Source: Pinus tabuliformis
Taxonomy: Eukaryota > Streptophyta > Pinopsida > Pinales > Pinaceae
Assembly: GCA_031772625.1 (NCBI GenBank)
Contig: CM062818.1
Coordinates: 1,278,552,277 to 1,278,616,276 of the forward strand
DNA length: 64,000 nucleotides
Reading direction: 5' to 3'
Each line of letters starts with the position of its first letter. The stretch's first letter is position 1. A program made the position numbers and the translations under genes. A model generated the notes under the pieces. That model ran no database searches. It was given only the letters and a program-made list of their open reading frames with translations, and was not told where the DNA came from. Shown here one piece after another: positions 11,341 through 22,902 of the stretch.

Positions 11341-14300
11341 CTATCCCCCCTTAGTGACAACTTCCTGAACTCCAAGCATATATCGAAGTTTAGTGAACTT
11401 CGCCTCTGTGAGAGCCTTTGTGAAGATGTCTGCAACCTGATCATCCGTTGGACAATATTGCACTTCAAGAACATGGTCATGAATGAGCTTTCTGATGAAG
11501 TGCATGTGTAGTTCAATGTGTTTGCTGCGCTGATGCTGGACTGGATCTTTGCATAGCTGAATGGCACTTTGATTATCACACCAAAGTGTGGTTGGATGCT
11601 GCTGCTCAAAGCCAAATTCTGCTAGGATCTGACGAAGCCACAAGGCTTCCTTACTAGCTTCCACGGCACCACGATACTCTGCTTCTGCTGACGAGAGAGA
11701 AATGGCAGCTTGTTTCTTACAAGCCCATGTAATAGGTCCTGAACCAAGAGTGAAGACATAACCGGCAGTAGACTTCCGATCATCAAGGTCACCAGCCCAA
11801 TCAGAATCAGTGAAACCAACTAACAGAGGAGCTGCTTTGGCACTGTAATGAATCCCAAACTGTACTGTACCTCGAACATAACGAAGTATTCTTTTAGCTG
11901 CTTTCCAATGACTTTCACGGGGGTTTTGCATAAAACGAGCAACAAGGCCAACAGCAAAGGAAAGATCAGGACGAGTATGGGTTAAATACAAGAGTTTTCC
12001 GACAAGTTGACGGTATAAGGTAGCATCAACTTCAGGAGAAGTACAAGAGACTGAAAGTTTGATTCCAGACTGAAAGGGAGAAGGGGCTGGCTTACAGTCT
12101 TCCATGTGAAAATGACGAAGAATATCACAAGCATACTTGGACTGGGAAAGGAAAATACCTTCTTGGGATTGCAAGACTTGAAGACCGAGAAAATAGTGTA
12201 AGTGTCCTAAGTCTGTCATTTCAAATTTCTTTTTAAGGCTGGACTTCACATGGTTTATAAGGTTGGGATCACTACCAGTAAGAATAAGATCATCAACATA
12301 AAGAACAAGGATGATAAGAGAGTTGCCCACTTTCTTGGTGTAGACAGTATTGTCAGAATGACACCTAGAAAAGCCAGATTCTAAAAGAAAGCTATCCATT
12401 TTGGCATACCAAGCCCGAGGAGCTTGCTTGAGGCCATAAAGGGATTTCTTAAGTCGACAAACGAGGCTGGAGTCTGTTTGTATGAAGCCAATGGGTTGTT
12501 CCATATAGATTTCTTCCTGCAAGTCCCCATGCAAGAAGGCAGATTTAACATCCATTTGATGGACTTCCCATTTTAAAGAGGCAGCAAGGGAAAGAACAAG
12601 GCGGATAGAGTTCATTTTGGCAACTGGAGAGAAGGTTTCAGTGTAGTCAATGCCTTCAACCTGTGAAAAGCCCTTAGCAACTAGACGAGCCTTATGTTTA
12701 TCAACTTTCCCATCTGGTCCATACTTGGTTCTGTAAACCCATTTGCATCTAACAAGTTTGCGTCCCTTTGGTAGAGGAACAAGATCCCATGTATCATTTG
12801 TCATCAATGAATGATATTCTTCATTCATAGCTGCTTCCCAATGTGGATGGCCTGAAGCTTCTGCAAAAGTGTCAGGATCATGATTTACTGGAGCTTGAGC
12901 CAGTAAAGAAGAGGCTCTTTCAAACTGAGAACGTGTACGTCGCTGATCTGTAGGATCACCGGCAAGATCACCTGCTGCATCCCGAGTAGCACGGACCCAT
13001 CTTGGAAGTTGAGGATCCTGAGAAGGTGGGGGAGGATTATCATCCTCGCTTTCATCATCAGAAGAAGAAATGTTTTCAAAGATAGAAGAGATAGGAAGAG
13101 GTGGCACATCCGCCGGACTAGGCTCGCAGGCCGATTTATTTTCATCAAATTTTACATCTCTTCTAATGATAACATTTTTGGACTTAAATGGAATAAGTCT
13201 ATAACCTTTTACATCTTCAGAATATCCAACAAAAGTACATTTCTCACTCTTAGGTTCTAAAGCTTTATGCTTTTCATCTGGAATATGGGCCCATGCTTCA
13301 CTTCCAAACACACGAAAGTGACTTACATCTGGTTTAATGGAACTCCAAGCTTCTTCTGGAGTGATATTCTCTAGAACCTTAGTAGGAGTGCGATTGATTA
13401 TATAATTTGCACAATTAATTGCTTCGGCCCAAAAACTAAGACTGAGTCCTTTAGATTGCAGCATACAATTAGCCATTTCCTTTAAGGTGCGATTTTTCCT
13501 TTCAGCTACACCATTTTGTTGTGGAGTGTATGGAACAGTATGTTGCATTTGAATTCCATTTTCGGTGCAAAAGTTGATGAATGCGTTTTTAACATATTCT
13601 CCACCATTATCAGTTCTTAGCTTAAGAATTTGATGTCCAGATTGTTTTTCAACAAATGCTTTGAAGGCCAAAAAAGTGCTAAATACTTCGCTCTTGAGTT
13701 TTAAGAAGTATACCCAAGTGCGTCTAGAGAAATCATCAATGAAAGTTAAGAAGTACTTGCAGCCAGAGAATGAAGCAACAGGAAGAGGACCACATAAATC
13801 ACTGTGCACAAGCTGTAAAGGGGCTGAGGCGTGCCAAGAGGCACGTTTGTCAAAAATGTCCCGATGATGTTTTCCGAGTACACATCCGGAACAAACACCA
13901 TCTTTGCAAGATACCATAGGAAGACCTGTCACCATATTTTCTTTACATAGATGCTGAAGGGAGCGATAGTTTAAGTGACCAAATCGCTCATGCCAAAGTT
14001 TGCTCACTTCATCATTATGAGCAACAAATACTGAGGGAAGATGGGATGACCCAAAGTTGTGAAACTTATACAACCTTTTGGAATCATCAGCAAGACCAGT
14101 AGCTAGAATCTGTTTAGGATCTTTTAGATCCTTGATTACAACATCATGAGGTGAAAATTCAACAATTTTACCTTCACCTGAATGAGTTATCTGATAGACA
14201 GATAGAAGGTTGCAGGATAAGTTTGGAACACATAATACATCATTGAACTGACCATTGTCTAGATGAACAGTTCCAGTCCCTACAACATTAAGAGATCTAT

Positions 14301-15384
14301 CATCACCAACATATATATTTTTGGTGTTACAATCATTTAAAGAAGAAAACATGGCTTGGTTTTTGGCCATGTGACAAGAGGCTCCAGAATCAATGAGCCA
14401 CTCATGAGAATGAGAAGAAGAAGAAGATACATTTAATGCATAACCAGACTGAGATGATTGACGATGACATGCAGAAAGTGCCGTTCTGGAAGTTGAAGTT
14501 GAAGTAGGCTCCAGATGGATGTTATGTTTCTTCATTGCGGCTTCCAAGGCTTCCATCTTCTTAAAGCATTTAGATTCTAAGTGGCCATCTCGATTACAAA
14601 AGTTACAATGTCTGTCAGTCCTCTTCCATTTGTTTTTATTGGTCTTGTCATTTTGCTGAAATGATCTTTCATCTTGAGGCTGAGTTGGTTTAGGACCATT
14701 CCTTTGAGGATAAGACTTCTTAGGATTCTTTGAATTTGGTTGCTGCTGGGCGGCTAACGCTTTCGAGGAAGAGTTTCCAAGATTAAGAAGACCAAGGTGT
14801 AAGAGTTTTTCTTGTTCTCTTATTAAGGAATCACAAAAGGAGTCAAAGGAAGGGGGTTTGTAGTCTTTGCCTTGACAAATGAAAGCTTCCCTTGTAGAAT
14901 GGAAAGTGGAAACAAATACAGAGTAGGCTGGTCCCAACTTAGTAAGGATGGAATAAATAAGGTTACCATCTTCTTTCTTAACTTTAACACCTTCCAAGAG
15001 ATATCTAAGGGTCTTGAATTTGGACAAGAAATCTTCAATGCAAGAAAAATTATTAGGATCCAAAGTAAGCAACTCATTCTCAAGTTGATGGGCTCTAATT
15101 TCATTTTTAATCCCAAAAACTTTAGCAAGTTTTTCTAATGCTTCATGAGGAGTTTCAATTTCTGCAATGTGGAATCTAAGATCAGGAGAAACAGACATTC
15201 CTATCAAACCACGTGCTTGATCTTGTCTATTTTCCCATTTTTCGGCCTTGTCTTCATCTTTGGGTTTCTTCTCTTGGTCTGTGGCTATTCTGAAGAGACC
15301 TTTACTTCTAAGTAAATCTCCCATGTAGGCTACCCATTGGAAGTAGTTAGTGCTGTCAAGAATGACTTGGCATGGACTTTCCAT
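11341..15384 (-). CDS. Ty1/copia Gag-Pol polyprotein, intact, 1347 aa
   Basis: One uninterrupted frame encodes the full copia order. Gag occupies about residues 1-255, and a CCHC zinc knuckle follows at 260-273 (CNFCNRDGHLESKC). The aspartic protease has WLIDSGASCHM (Asp332). The integrase has its HHCC region (LWHERFGH, then CSGCVLGK near 498-501) and DDE residues Asp529, Asp592 and Glu628, with 35 residues between the last two. Reverse transcriptase runs from about 850 with [12 protein letters not shown] and YVDD at 1029-1032. The C-terminal RNase H has FTDSDWAGD, SSAEAEY and WCDNQSA. The order PR-INT-RT-RH defines copia. The start was chosen at the ATG just inside the 948-base leader; the protein ends 81 bases before the 3' LTR. 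All visible catalytic residues are retained. Confidence 0.95.
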   Translation of the reverse strand: MESPCQVILDSTNYFQWVAYMGDLLRSKGLFRIATDQEKKPKDEDKAEKWENRQDQARGLIGMSVSPDLRFHIAEIETPHEALEKLAKVFGIKNEIRAHQLENELLTLDPNNFSCIEDFLSKFKTLRYLLEGVKVKKEDGNLIYSILTKLGPAYSVFVSTFHSTREAFICQGKDYKPPSFDSFCDSLIREQEKLLHLGLLNLGNSSSKALAAQQQPNSKNPKKSYPQRNGPKPTQPQDERSFQQNDKTNKNKWKRTDRHCNFCNRDGHLESKCFKKMEALEAAMKKHNIHLEPTSTSTSRTALSACHRQSSQSGYALNVSSSSSHSHEWLIDSGASCHMAKNQAMFSSLNDCNTKNIYVGDDRSLNVVGTGTVHLDNGQFNDVLCVPNLSCNLLSVYQITHSGEGKIVEFSPHDVVIKDLKDPKQILATGLADDSKRLYKFHNFGSSHLPSVFVAHNDEVSKLWHERFGHLNYRSLQHLCKENMVTGLPMVSCKDGVCSGCVLGKHHRDIFDKRASWHASAPLQLVHSDLCGPLPVASFSGCKYFLTFIDDFSRRTWVYFLKLKSEVFSTFLAFKAFVEKQSGHQILKLRTDNGGEYVKNAFINFCTENGIQMQHTVPYTPQQNGVAERKNRTLKEMANCMLQSKGLSLSFWAEAINCANYIINRTPTKVLENITPEEAWSSIKPDVSHFRVFGSEAWAHIPDEKHKALEPKSEKCTFVGYSEDVKGYRLIPFKSKNVIIRRDVKFDENKSACEPSPADVPPLPISSIFENISSSDDESEDDNPPPPSQDPQLPRWVRATRDAAGDLAGDPTDQRRTRSQFERASSLLAQAPVNHDPDTFAEASGHPHWEAAMNEEYHSLMTNDTWDLVPLPKGRKLVRCKWVYRTKYGPDGKVDKHKARLVAKGFSQVEGIDYTETFSPVAKMNSIRLVLSLAASLKWEVHQMDVKSAFLHGDLQEEIYMEQPIGFIQTDSSLVCRLKKSLYGLKQAPRAWYAKMDSFLLESGFSRCHSDNTVYTKKVGNSLIILVLYVDDLILTGSDPNLINHVKSSLKKKFEMTDLGHLHYFLGLQVLQSQEGIFLSQSKYACDILRHFHMEDCKPAPSPFQSGIKLSVSCTSPEVDATLYRQLVGKLLYLTHTRPDLSFAVGLVARFMQNPRESHWKAAKRILRYVRGTVQFGIHYSAKAAPLLVGFTDSDWAGDLDDRKSTAGYVFTLGSGPITWACKKQAAISLSSAEAEYRGAVEASKEALWLRQILAEFGFEQQHPTTLWCDNQSAIQLCKDPVQHQRSKHIELHMHFIRKLIHDHVLEVQYCPTDDQVADIFTKALTEAKFTKLRYMLGVQEVVTKGG

Positions 15385-15587
15385 TTTTTTGAAAAAAACC
15401 TGAAGCTGAAGATGCTGAAAGTAAGTGGTCCAATGGATAGATCTCGAAAAAATAGGCGGTTTTAAAAAAAACGGCTCTGAAAAAGGCTTCCGGATGAAGA
15501 AGTTATGGCTTTTTGAAAAAAAATTGTTGACGTTGCCGGCAAAGTGCGCGAATGTGCGGGAATGAAAAAATCCGCCCCCACAAAATG

Positions 15588-15643
15588 GAGACTTGAACCC
15601 AAGACCTCTACTCTTTTAAAAAGTCTTTGAACCAATTGATCTA
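15588..15643 (-). other. tRNA-like A-box/B-box segment in the copia leader
   Basis: On the minus strand, TAGATCAATTGGTTCAAAG (15625-15643) resembles a tRNA A box, and GGGTTCAAGTCTC (15588-15600) resembles a B box. Their spacing is about that of a tRNA. Flanking stem sequences do not make a clean cloverleaf, so I do not call a tRNA gene. It could be a tRNA-derived SINE fragment carried in the leader, or chance. It lies between the gag start and a GA/CT microsatellite. Confidence 0.4.
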
Positions 15644-15651
15644 TACAAAAT

Positions 15652-15654
<3 letters not shown>

Positions 15655-15690
<36 letters not shown>
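15655..15690. repeat. GA/CT microsatellite
   Basis: An uninterrupted GA repeat on the plus strand (CT on the coding strand of the copia element) within its 5' leader. Confidence 0.9.
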
Positions 15691-15695
<5 letters not shown>

Positions 15696-16320
15696 CCTCG
15701 ATTTGCGTGCTTGCCTTGGGAAGGCTCTTTTCCCCTACAAAACACAAAACACAAAACCCAACACGAATATGCAAAGAAAAACGAACCTTACGGCTCAAAG
15801 TTAGCTTTAGCCAAAAAACTAGAATTTTAAAAAAAATCTCAAAGTTAGCTTTTAACCGAAAAACTAAATATTTTTCTCAATGTTTCTGATTTTCCAAGAT
15901 CACACTAAGGTGCAGGGAAAAGAGCATACGCATGAGAAAAATCCTTTCTTTCTGTTTCTGATTTGCCCAGATCGCACAGAGTCGCAGGGCAAAGAGCATA
16001 CGCAGAAATGAAAGGTATAGATCCGGGAAAAAAAAAAGAGGCTAAATAAACCGAAACCGAAATAAGCAGAGAGAAAATGACAGCAAACTGCAAAAAAAAA
16101 CACTGTATACCTCCCGATCTGAAAAATGACGCAGCTAGGGCTACCGGAAACCTTTTCGCGTGAAACGAAAGGGGTTCCTCACTGAAACAGATGCTGCGAA
16201 CGCAACAGAGCAGTCCTCTCGGCCCGAAAGCAGTCAGAAACAACAGATCTAGGAAACGACAGCTGCATGCAGTTCTACCGGCTTCAGATTTGGATCACCA
16301 ACGGACGCGGCCCTCAAATA

Positions 16321-16332
16321 GCTCTGATACCA
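16321..16332 (-). promoter_or_regulatory. Primer-binding site, initiator-Met tRNA
   Basis: The minus strand reads TGGTATCAGAGC directly after the 5' LTR. This is a perfect 12-base complement to the 3' end of plant initiator methionine tRNA and the start point of minus-strand DNA synthesis. Confidence 0.9.
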
Positions 16333-16789
16333 TGTAGGAATTTACAGGGTAAGTTCCTCAGAAAGAATACCAAAAGGACACCGCTCACAACCAGATCTCA
16401 AATCAATACACCAGTATTTTTGACGTGGTTAAAACCCTCAGAGTGCAAGGAGGGAAACAGTCCACGGCCTGTCCCAACGTGGGTACAGACAATTTATTAA
16501 TCAAAGAATGAAAATTTACATAAGCTTCTCTCATGCACGGATTCCCCGAACAATGACCCTCCATGCGCTTTAAATAGAACTCATGGACCAATCGGGTGTC
16601 AAGCCACGGATCAAGTGTCGGTAATACCGAGGTGAGAGTGAACCGTCGGATCACTACATATCGTGACCGTCGGATTGTAAGTTACAAAAAGTACAACGGT
16701 AAAGAAACACACTTTACCTAACTCTAACCTAACTCTATGCTAGACCAAGTTGAACTTAACTATATCCTATGTGTCGGAATATCCTAACA
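16333..16789 (-). repeat. 5' LTR of the intact copia element
   Basis: Identical by eye to 10803-11259. It should contain the promoter for the whole element. Confidence 0.93.
16568..16577 (-). promoter_or_regulatory. TATA-like box in the 5' LTR
   Basis: The minus strand reads CTATTTAAAG about 212 bases into the LTR, a plausible position for the U3 promoter. The same motif in the other LTR is at 11038-11047. No transcription start can be verified from sequence. Confidence 0.4.
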
Positions 16790-16794
16790 ACCGG

Positions 16795-18277
16795 ACCCTC
16801 TCTGAAGTGTTCTTTCGTGGCTTCCAGTTGTATTGTGCTTAGGTTTGATCTCGGTGCTTGATGGACAGTGTTGCTCAGCTCATACGATTAGATGACAAAT
16901 GTGGCTTTGTGCGGGACTAAACCGTGGGGAAAATGGGGTAACTCATCCTTTGCTACATTTTCCACTTCCTGGCTTGCTCTCTGCAAAGGTTATGGAACTT
17001 CCTCCTTCAGCGAGTTCTGAGTTAACTGTTATCATTCGATGGGTTCAATACCTCGTACACTAATTGTTATGGTAACTGAGGGTTTGTTGTTCATTTCTCA
17101 GGTTTGCAGTTATGTTTTCCTCTACCTCAGGTTGTTGTTTTTGAAGGGTTTCTCCATTGAACCAAGTAAACGTTTTCCCTTATGCCTTGTGCTCGAATAA
17201 TGATGGTTGTCTTTCTTTTTCTTTTTCTTTTTTCAATTTTCTTTAGTTGTGAATTAAATTTTTATGCTGATGTCTTGCAGATTCATCAGGCTCGAAGGCT
17301 GGAGGGTTACTTGGCTCGGTTCATCCTGCCAGAAGTTCAGACCTTGGTGCCCTAGCTGTCTAGGTATGCACAGGAGTTCTAAGATATTGTCTGAAAGGTG
17401 TATTGACCTCAATGAGGAATGTTTTGAACACAAACAATATTAATTTTGTTCGAATTCCAAAAATGTATTTAATTGGGAACTTCCGGCCACGAGCCATGGA
17501 TTTTATTGACTGTTTTGATATTTTAATGGAGGTCTTTCTTGTTAAGCGATATGGACTTTTATTGTTTGTGAGGTCTAGACCTGCTTTCTATTTTGGTAAG
17601 AGGCTACCGCCTGCTGGGTTTATCTCGTCGTTTAAGGGAAATTACAAACCCTTGCATTTTTAGTCATATACCTGAATTTTAATGGAGAATTTCTCTGGGG
17701 TCAGTCTATTTATCTCTAATTCATGCAGTAATGGCATCGAGTTTCTGTTCTCGTTTATTTGTTAATGTATATGAGCCTTGTAAGAGGAAATCTTCTGAAC
17801 TATTTTAGTAGTCCCACCCGTTGTATATTATTTATGTCGGCTAGCACATTCGTTTGAATGATTTGTTTAAAGGTCAGTTCTTGCGGGGTATTACTTCCAT
17901 AACCCTGATAGTATGCATTCAATTAAATTGTTTCCTTAACTAGCTGTTAGTTAATTTTGTTTTCTCGTTCTCACCTAAATCAAGCTTAAATGTTTACAGT
18001 TCCTCGGCCTGGTTCCCTAACCAGTGATGTCGAAAGGGTTCTATTCCTTTTCTTTTCTATTTGGTGTTTTTCCTGTTTTCCGGAAAACTATTATTCAAGC
18101 TTGCGTTGTTTCACTTAGCTATCTCTTTCACGATCTAGCTGTATAGTTATTCTAGCTACTACTTGATGATGGAATACTGTTGTAACTTTGCTGACATAAT
18201 TTATATTTATTGCTTTACTTTCCTGAGGTTTTTGGGGTTTAACGCTTATAGTTATTCTGTCCCTTTCTTTCTTCTTT
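16795..18277. other. No gene seen
   Basis: T-rich sequence with short open frames and no motifs. It is the right half of the copia insertion locus. It lies just outside the gypsy LTR proposed to start at 18278, and part of it could belong to a longer version of that LTR, since I could not fix that boundary by a target duplication. Confidence 0.4.
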
Positions 18278-18956
18278 TGTTTAGGAATTAACTTATTGAC
18301 ATCTAAGGTATTTACCTAGCTTAACCACTAGCATCATACACAAATATACTGATACTATAATTTATCTTATTAAGCAATAAACAGAGCATGCATTTATACC
18401 ATTCAACAATAAATAAACTCAATGACTAATGTTCGAGTCCCAGATTATACTCATCTGGCTTGCTGAACTGGAATAATATTTAACTACTAATTTGCCTCCC
18501 AACCATGAGACTAGTGTGCCTTCACTCTCTATCTCCCCTCGAGCCCCCCTACACAGGGTTTCTCTTCAAGAACTCCTATCTTGAATAGTAAGGACTATTT
18601 GGTCTTCACCAGACTTAGCCACTCCACACTGTCTGTCCTTCCAGCACAACAATGTTTTTCCTCAATCTTTACCTCTATTCCTTACTGATCTCAAATTCCT
18701 CCCATCCTCTTGATCTTGGACTAAATTTCTCATGGAAGTAGTTAGTGTTGCTTAATTGCCTAGCCCAACTGTTTCTTGAGAATCAAACTATCATACTTCA
18801 AACAATTCATTTTAAATTCAGTAACCACTGCCTTTATTTTGGAATTCTACTTTTCAGATATTTAAATCAAAATCAACTAATTATTTATAAACTTAATCAA
18901 TTTTCCTGTTTGTAAAATATGCAGTAAATAAATATTTACACTTATGTGGGACATCA
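18278..18956 (-). repeat. Probable 3' LTR of the decayed gypsy element
   Basis: The inner edge is well supported. On the minus strand a polypurine tract (GGAGGGGGAGATT) is followed by TGATGTCCC, running downward from 18956. The outer edge at 18278 (plus-strand TGTTTAGG, minus-strand end CCTAAACA) is the nearest suitable TG...CA terminus and is a guess. No second LTR remains to compare. Confidence 0.45.
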
Positions 18957-18959
18957 AAT

Positions 18960-21886
18960 CTCCCCCTCCTATGATTGAACATTGTCCCGTTGTTCTTCTA
19001 TTGGAAATAACTTCGGAAATATTTCCTTTATGGTGCATTCATCTTCCCAGGTAGCTTCTTCAGGCTCAGAATGCTGCCACTACACTTTAACTTGGGTGAT
19101 AACCCATCTCTGTAGCATTACTTCTCTCCGATCTATTATACGCATTGGTTCGACCAGGAAATCGCCTTCGAGTTTGACCTGTATGATAAAGTAAAGTTTT
19201 AGCAATTCAGGAAATCAAAGTGTAAATCAATTATACAACTTTTAGGTACATACATATATATGTAGGATAGGTTTTTCAAGTTTTTAAATTTACCTACTCA
19301 CCTAAATATCCTGCCAATTTATTATGTGTTTGGGATCATATATATATTTCTTTAATGTAGAAACGTGAAAAACATTGTGCACACGAATATGACTAGGTAA
19401 GGCAAGTTGATAGGCCACTGGTCCAATTCGTGCTAAAATCTGAAAGGGGCCGCAAAATCAAGGTGTCAATTTGGCACATCCACTCCATTGCAATGTACTT
19501 TTATTAGTCCGCACATGCACATAGACATGATCCCCCACGTGGAATACTCGAAAACTTCTTTTTCTGTCAGTGAAATTCTTTTTTCAGTCTTGGCCATATT
19601 TTGGATTAGTTCATACCTCTTTAACTAGTTTTTCCATTTATGCCATCATATCAGGTCCTAGCATTAACTTATCTTCTGGGCCACCCCAATTTGAGGGAGT
19701 CCTACATTTATGTCCATACATCACCTCAAAAGGACTCATTTGTGTAGAAGTGTGATAATATTGTTATATGAAAATTCTACCAAATGCAAGTATTCTTCCC
19801 ACTTAGATGGTTGTTGCATCACATAACCTCTAAGCATGTCCTCCTCTACTTGGTTCACTCGCTTAGTCTGCCAATCTGTTTGAGGGTGGTAGGCGGTGCT
19901 AAAATGTAGCTGAGTGCCCAATCCTTCAAACAAGGATTTCCATAAAGATGATGTAAACTTCACATCACGATCCGAAATTATAACGTTTGGTATACCGTGC
20001 AACCTGAAAATGGTTTGCATAAATATATTAGCAATTTTCACTACCTTATAAGTAGATTGTATAGGTATAAAGTGAGTAGATTTTCTTAGCTTATCAGCTA
20101 CCACCATTATCTAATCATTCTACCTTTTTAACTTGGGAAGCCATGATATTAAATCAATGGAAATAACCTCCCATTACCATTCTGGAATCGGCAATGGGTG
20201 AACTAAACCAGCTGGGGGACAATGCTTTGTTTTGATTTGCTGACATTCCAAACAATAGGCCAAATATTCAACCACCTCCTTCTTCATGCCGGGCCAGAAA
20301 TATTATTTCCTAAGGGCTGTTATCAATTTCTGATAACCTGGATGGCCGACATAAAGAACCTTATGATATTCGTCTAAAATCAAATCTTTAATATTTTTTA
20401 TGTTGGGTACATACATCCTTGTTTTATAAATCAACAAACCTTCTTGATTTATCTCATATCCAAGATGTTGTTCCTTGTTGTTTGGAATTTTAGTTTGCTA
20501 CCACAAGGTTTGATACTTTGAGTCTTGCATTGTTGCCTCCTTGATTTGTTCTTTAAAAGTGTTTTGTATCTCACTGAAAGATATTTCATATAAACAGTTA
20601 GCTTTTCTACTTAGTGCATCTGCGACATGATTCTCTTTACCTTTTAAGTGCTTAATTTCAAAGTCAAATCCACTTAGGAAATCAACCCAACAAGCTTGTC
20701 GAGCATTTAAAGTGGGATGTTTGAAATAATTAGTCAAGCTATGATGGTCGGTCATCAACATAAATTTCTTACCCATCAGGTAGTGTCGCCACATTTTCAA
20801 AGCATGAATAACTGTTGTCAGTTCCAAATCGTAGGTTGAGTACCTCTGCTCATGCTCCTTAAGTTTTCTAGATTCGTACTCAACAACCCTGCCTTCTTGC
20901 ATTAGTACATCGCTCACACCTTCCTTGCTAGCATCCGTACAAACCACATAATCTTTATTTGGATCAACAATACTTAATATAGGCACAGTGGTAAGTAAAT
21001 GTTTAAGCTGGTTGAAACTGTTTTGGCATTCTATACTCCATTTAAAAAGATTACCTTTCTTTTGCAGTGAGGTAATAGGATAGGATACCCTGGAAAAGCC
21101 TTCAATGAATTGCCTATAATACCTGGCTAAGCCCATAAACGAACTTACATCAGCCACATTCTTTGGTACAGGAAACTCCATAATGGTCTTTATTTTCTCC
21201 AGGTCCTTGACTATTCGATCTTTGGTAATGACATGACCAAGATATTGAATATGTTCTTTAAAGAAGTCACATTTATTGTACTTGGCATATAGCTGGTGTT
21301 CCCTTAAAACTTGCAGAACAATTCAGAGGTGCTCTTTGTGCTCCTCTACTGTCCGAGAGTAAATCAAAATATCATCGATGAAAATTAACACAAACTTGTC
21401 CAAATATTGATGGAATATATTGTTCATAAGGCACATGAAGGTTGTAGGTGCATTGGTTAACCCAAAAGGTAGCACAACGAACTCGTAATGCCCATATCGA
21501 GTTCTGAAGGTTGTTTTCACTATATCTTCCTCCTTGATCCTAATTTGATGATATCCCTAGCGGAGGTTGATCTTGGAAAACACAATTTCCCCCTTCACTT
21601 GATCAAATAATTCATCTATATGAGGTAGGGGATACTTGTTTTTGATGGTTAACTTATTTAATTGATGATAGTCCATACACATTCGCATGGTCCCATCCTT
21701 CTTTTTAACAAAAAGTATCGGGGCTCCCCAAGGCGACACACTTGGCTAGATATACATTTTGTCTAGTAGTTCTTGCAACTGCATTTTCAGTTCTATCAGT
21801 TCTGGTATGCTCATTTGGTAAGGGGCTTGCGATACTGGTGCAGCCCCTAGCATTATTCAACAATGAAATCTATATCTCTTTTCGGA
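18960..21886 (-). pseudogene. Ty3/gypsy pol, decayed and truncated
   Basis: Reading downward from 21886, the gypsy order is visible. RT approach and palm are MSIPELIELKMQLQELL and [20 protein letters not shown] (~21560-21830). RT motifs [11 protein letters not shown] and [10 protein letters not shown] lie in 21323-21520, with the double-Asp active site kept. RNase H has CTDASKEG and DHHSLTNYF in the 227-codon stretch 20498-21181. The integrase core has ISDRDVKFTSSLW and AYHPQTDWQTKRVN (19736-20107). A chromo-type tail ATWEDECTIKEIFPKLF lies near 18985-19100. Stops and frame changes separate the blocks. The 5' part is missing because the element at 21887 interrupts it just before the RT approach. 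The order RT-RH-INT identifies gypsy. Confidence 0.9.
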
Positions 21887-22306
21887 GGTAGTATAATATG
21901 GGGTATAGAGGGAGGTACCCAAGGGAATAATTTAATAATGGGATGGGCCATAGTAATAAATAAGGTGGTTAACCCGTATGATGTGAGAGACCACAAGTTG
22001 TTAGCAATAATGTCATAAGGCCATGGTGTTAGATAGATGGTATTGAGGGAACCATGGTAATGACCAATGGTATTGTATGTATGAGGCCTATATAGAGGCT
22101 AGAGACTCCCCATTGAGAGATGTAAAGGATTATTGTATGAACAGGCATATGGCTTGTGGAGTGTTCTCCTTCCTTAAGGAGTGAATGGATGGTGTTGCTC
22201 TACCTTAAGGGTTTTGATTAATAAAGTGAAACATTTATATATTCAGATTTTGTTATTTCTTGGGTATATTTGTATTTTCTTATATTCGCAGGTCAAATCT
22301 ATAACA
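21887..22306 (+). repeat. 5' LTR of the gag/protease-only element
   Basis: Starts GGTAGTATAA where the other LTR starts TGTAGTATACC, so it has lost the first T and a short block. It ends ATAACA. A TATA-like CTATATAG at 22088-22095 (GAGGCCTATATAGAGG) is shared by both LTRs and is a likely promoter element. Confidence 0.8.
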
Positions 22307-22308
22307 AT

Positions 22309-22320
22309 TGGTATCAAAGC
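22309..22320 (+). promoter_or_regulatory. Primer-binding site
   Basis: TGGTATCAAAGC begins two bases after the 5' LTR and differs by one base from the perfect initiator-Met tRNA complement. Confidence 0.75.
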
Positions 22321-22360
22321 ACTTTCTTGGGAAAAACGAAGAATTTTTTTAAATTTTTTG

Positions 22361-22902
22361 TAGGAATTTTTTGGGCGACGAGTTTGCGAATCAGATCTGT
22401 ACATTCTTGTGCAAAATCTGTACAATATAATTGCAAATTTGGGTTGTTGATGAAAATTACCCAATTTAGAAAAACAAAAATTGGCCGAATCAGGAGTCTG
22501 GATGAGGGAGATATTGCTGATTTAAAAATCAATTGGGTTGCAGACATTTTTTGGGGTGGTGAGTTTGTGGATCAGATCTATATGTTCTGCTGCAAAATCT
22601 TCAGAATCTAATTGTGGAACTGGTTTTTTGGTCAAAAAGTACCCAATTTGAAAAAAAAAAAAAAAGCTGAATCGGAGTCCAGATGAGGGAGATATCGCTG
22701 ATTTAAAAATCAGCTGTGCTGCAGACATTTTTCGAGGCAGTGAGTTTGCAAATAAGAGTTGTACGTTCCAGGAAATATTTGCATAATCTAATTGTAGGTC
22801 TAAGTTCTTTTTGAAAAATACCCAATGTCAAAAAAAAAATCAGTCGAATCGGAGTACGGAGGAGGGAGATATAGTTGATTTAAAAATCAGCTCTTTTTTT
22901 GG
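22361..22902 (+). repeat. Three ~180 bp tandem repeats in the element leader
   Basis: Three imperfect direct copies lie at about 22361-22547, 22548-22727 and 22728-22902. Each runs from an ATTTTTTGGGGNGGTGAGTTTG-like start through TACCCAATTT, an A-rich tract, and GAGGGAGATAT..TGATTTAAAAATCA. The TGATTTAAAAATCA end is itself nearly palindromic. Copies differ by scattered substitutions. They lie between the primer site and gag. Confidence 0.8.

Larger units (their letters stand above)
10798..16794 (-). mobile_element. Complete, apparently intact Ty1/copia element
   Basis: All parts are present on the minus strand. There is a perfect ACCGG target duplication (10798-10802 and 16790-16794), two 457 bp LTRs that I read as identical base for base, a perfect 12-base initiator-Met primer site, a polypurine tract and one uninterrupted gag-pol frame. 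Identical LTRs imply very recent insertion, because the two LTRs are identical when an element integrates. Every other element in the window is decayed. It inserted into sequence now split between 9408-10797 and 16795-18277. It is a candidate active or recently active element. Confidence 0.93.

Noticed and set aside
15900..16243. Cys/Phe-rich 112-codon minus-strand open frame in the copia leader.
   Set aside because: Low-complexity composition, overlaps a second frame of similar quality, and has no motif. More likely a chance open frame in the 5' leader.
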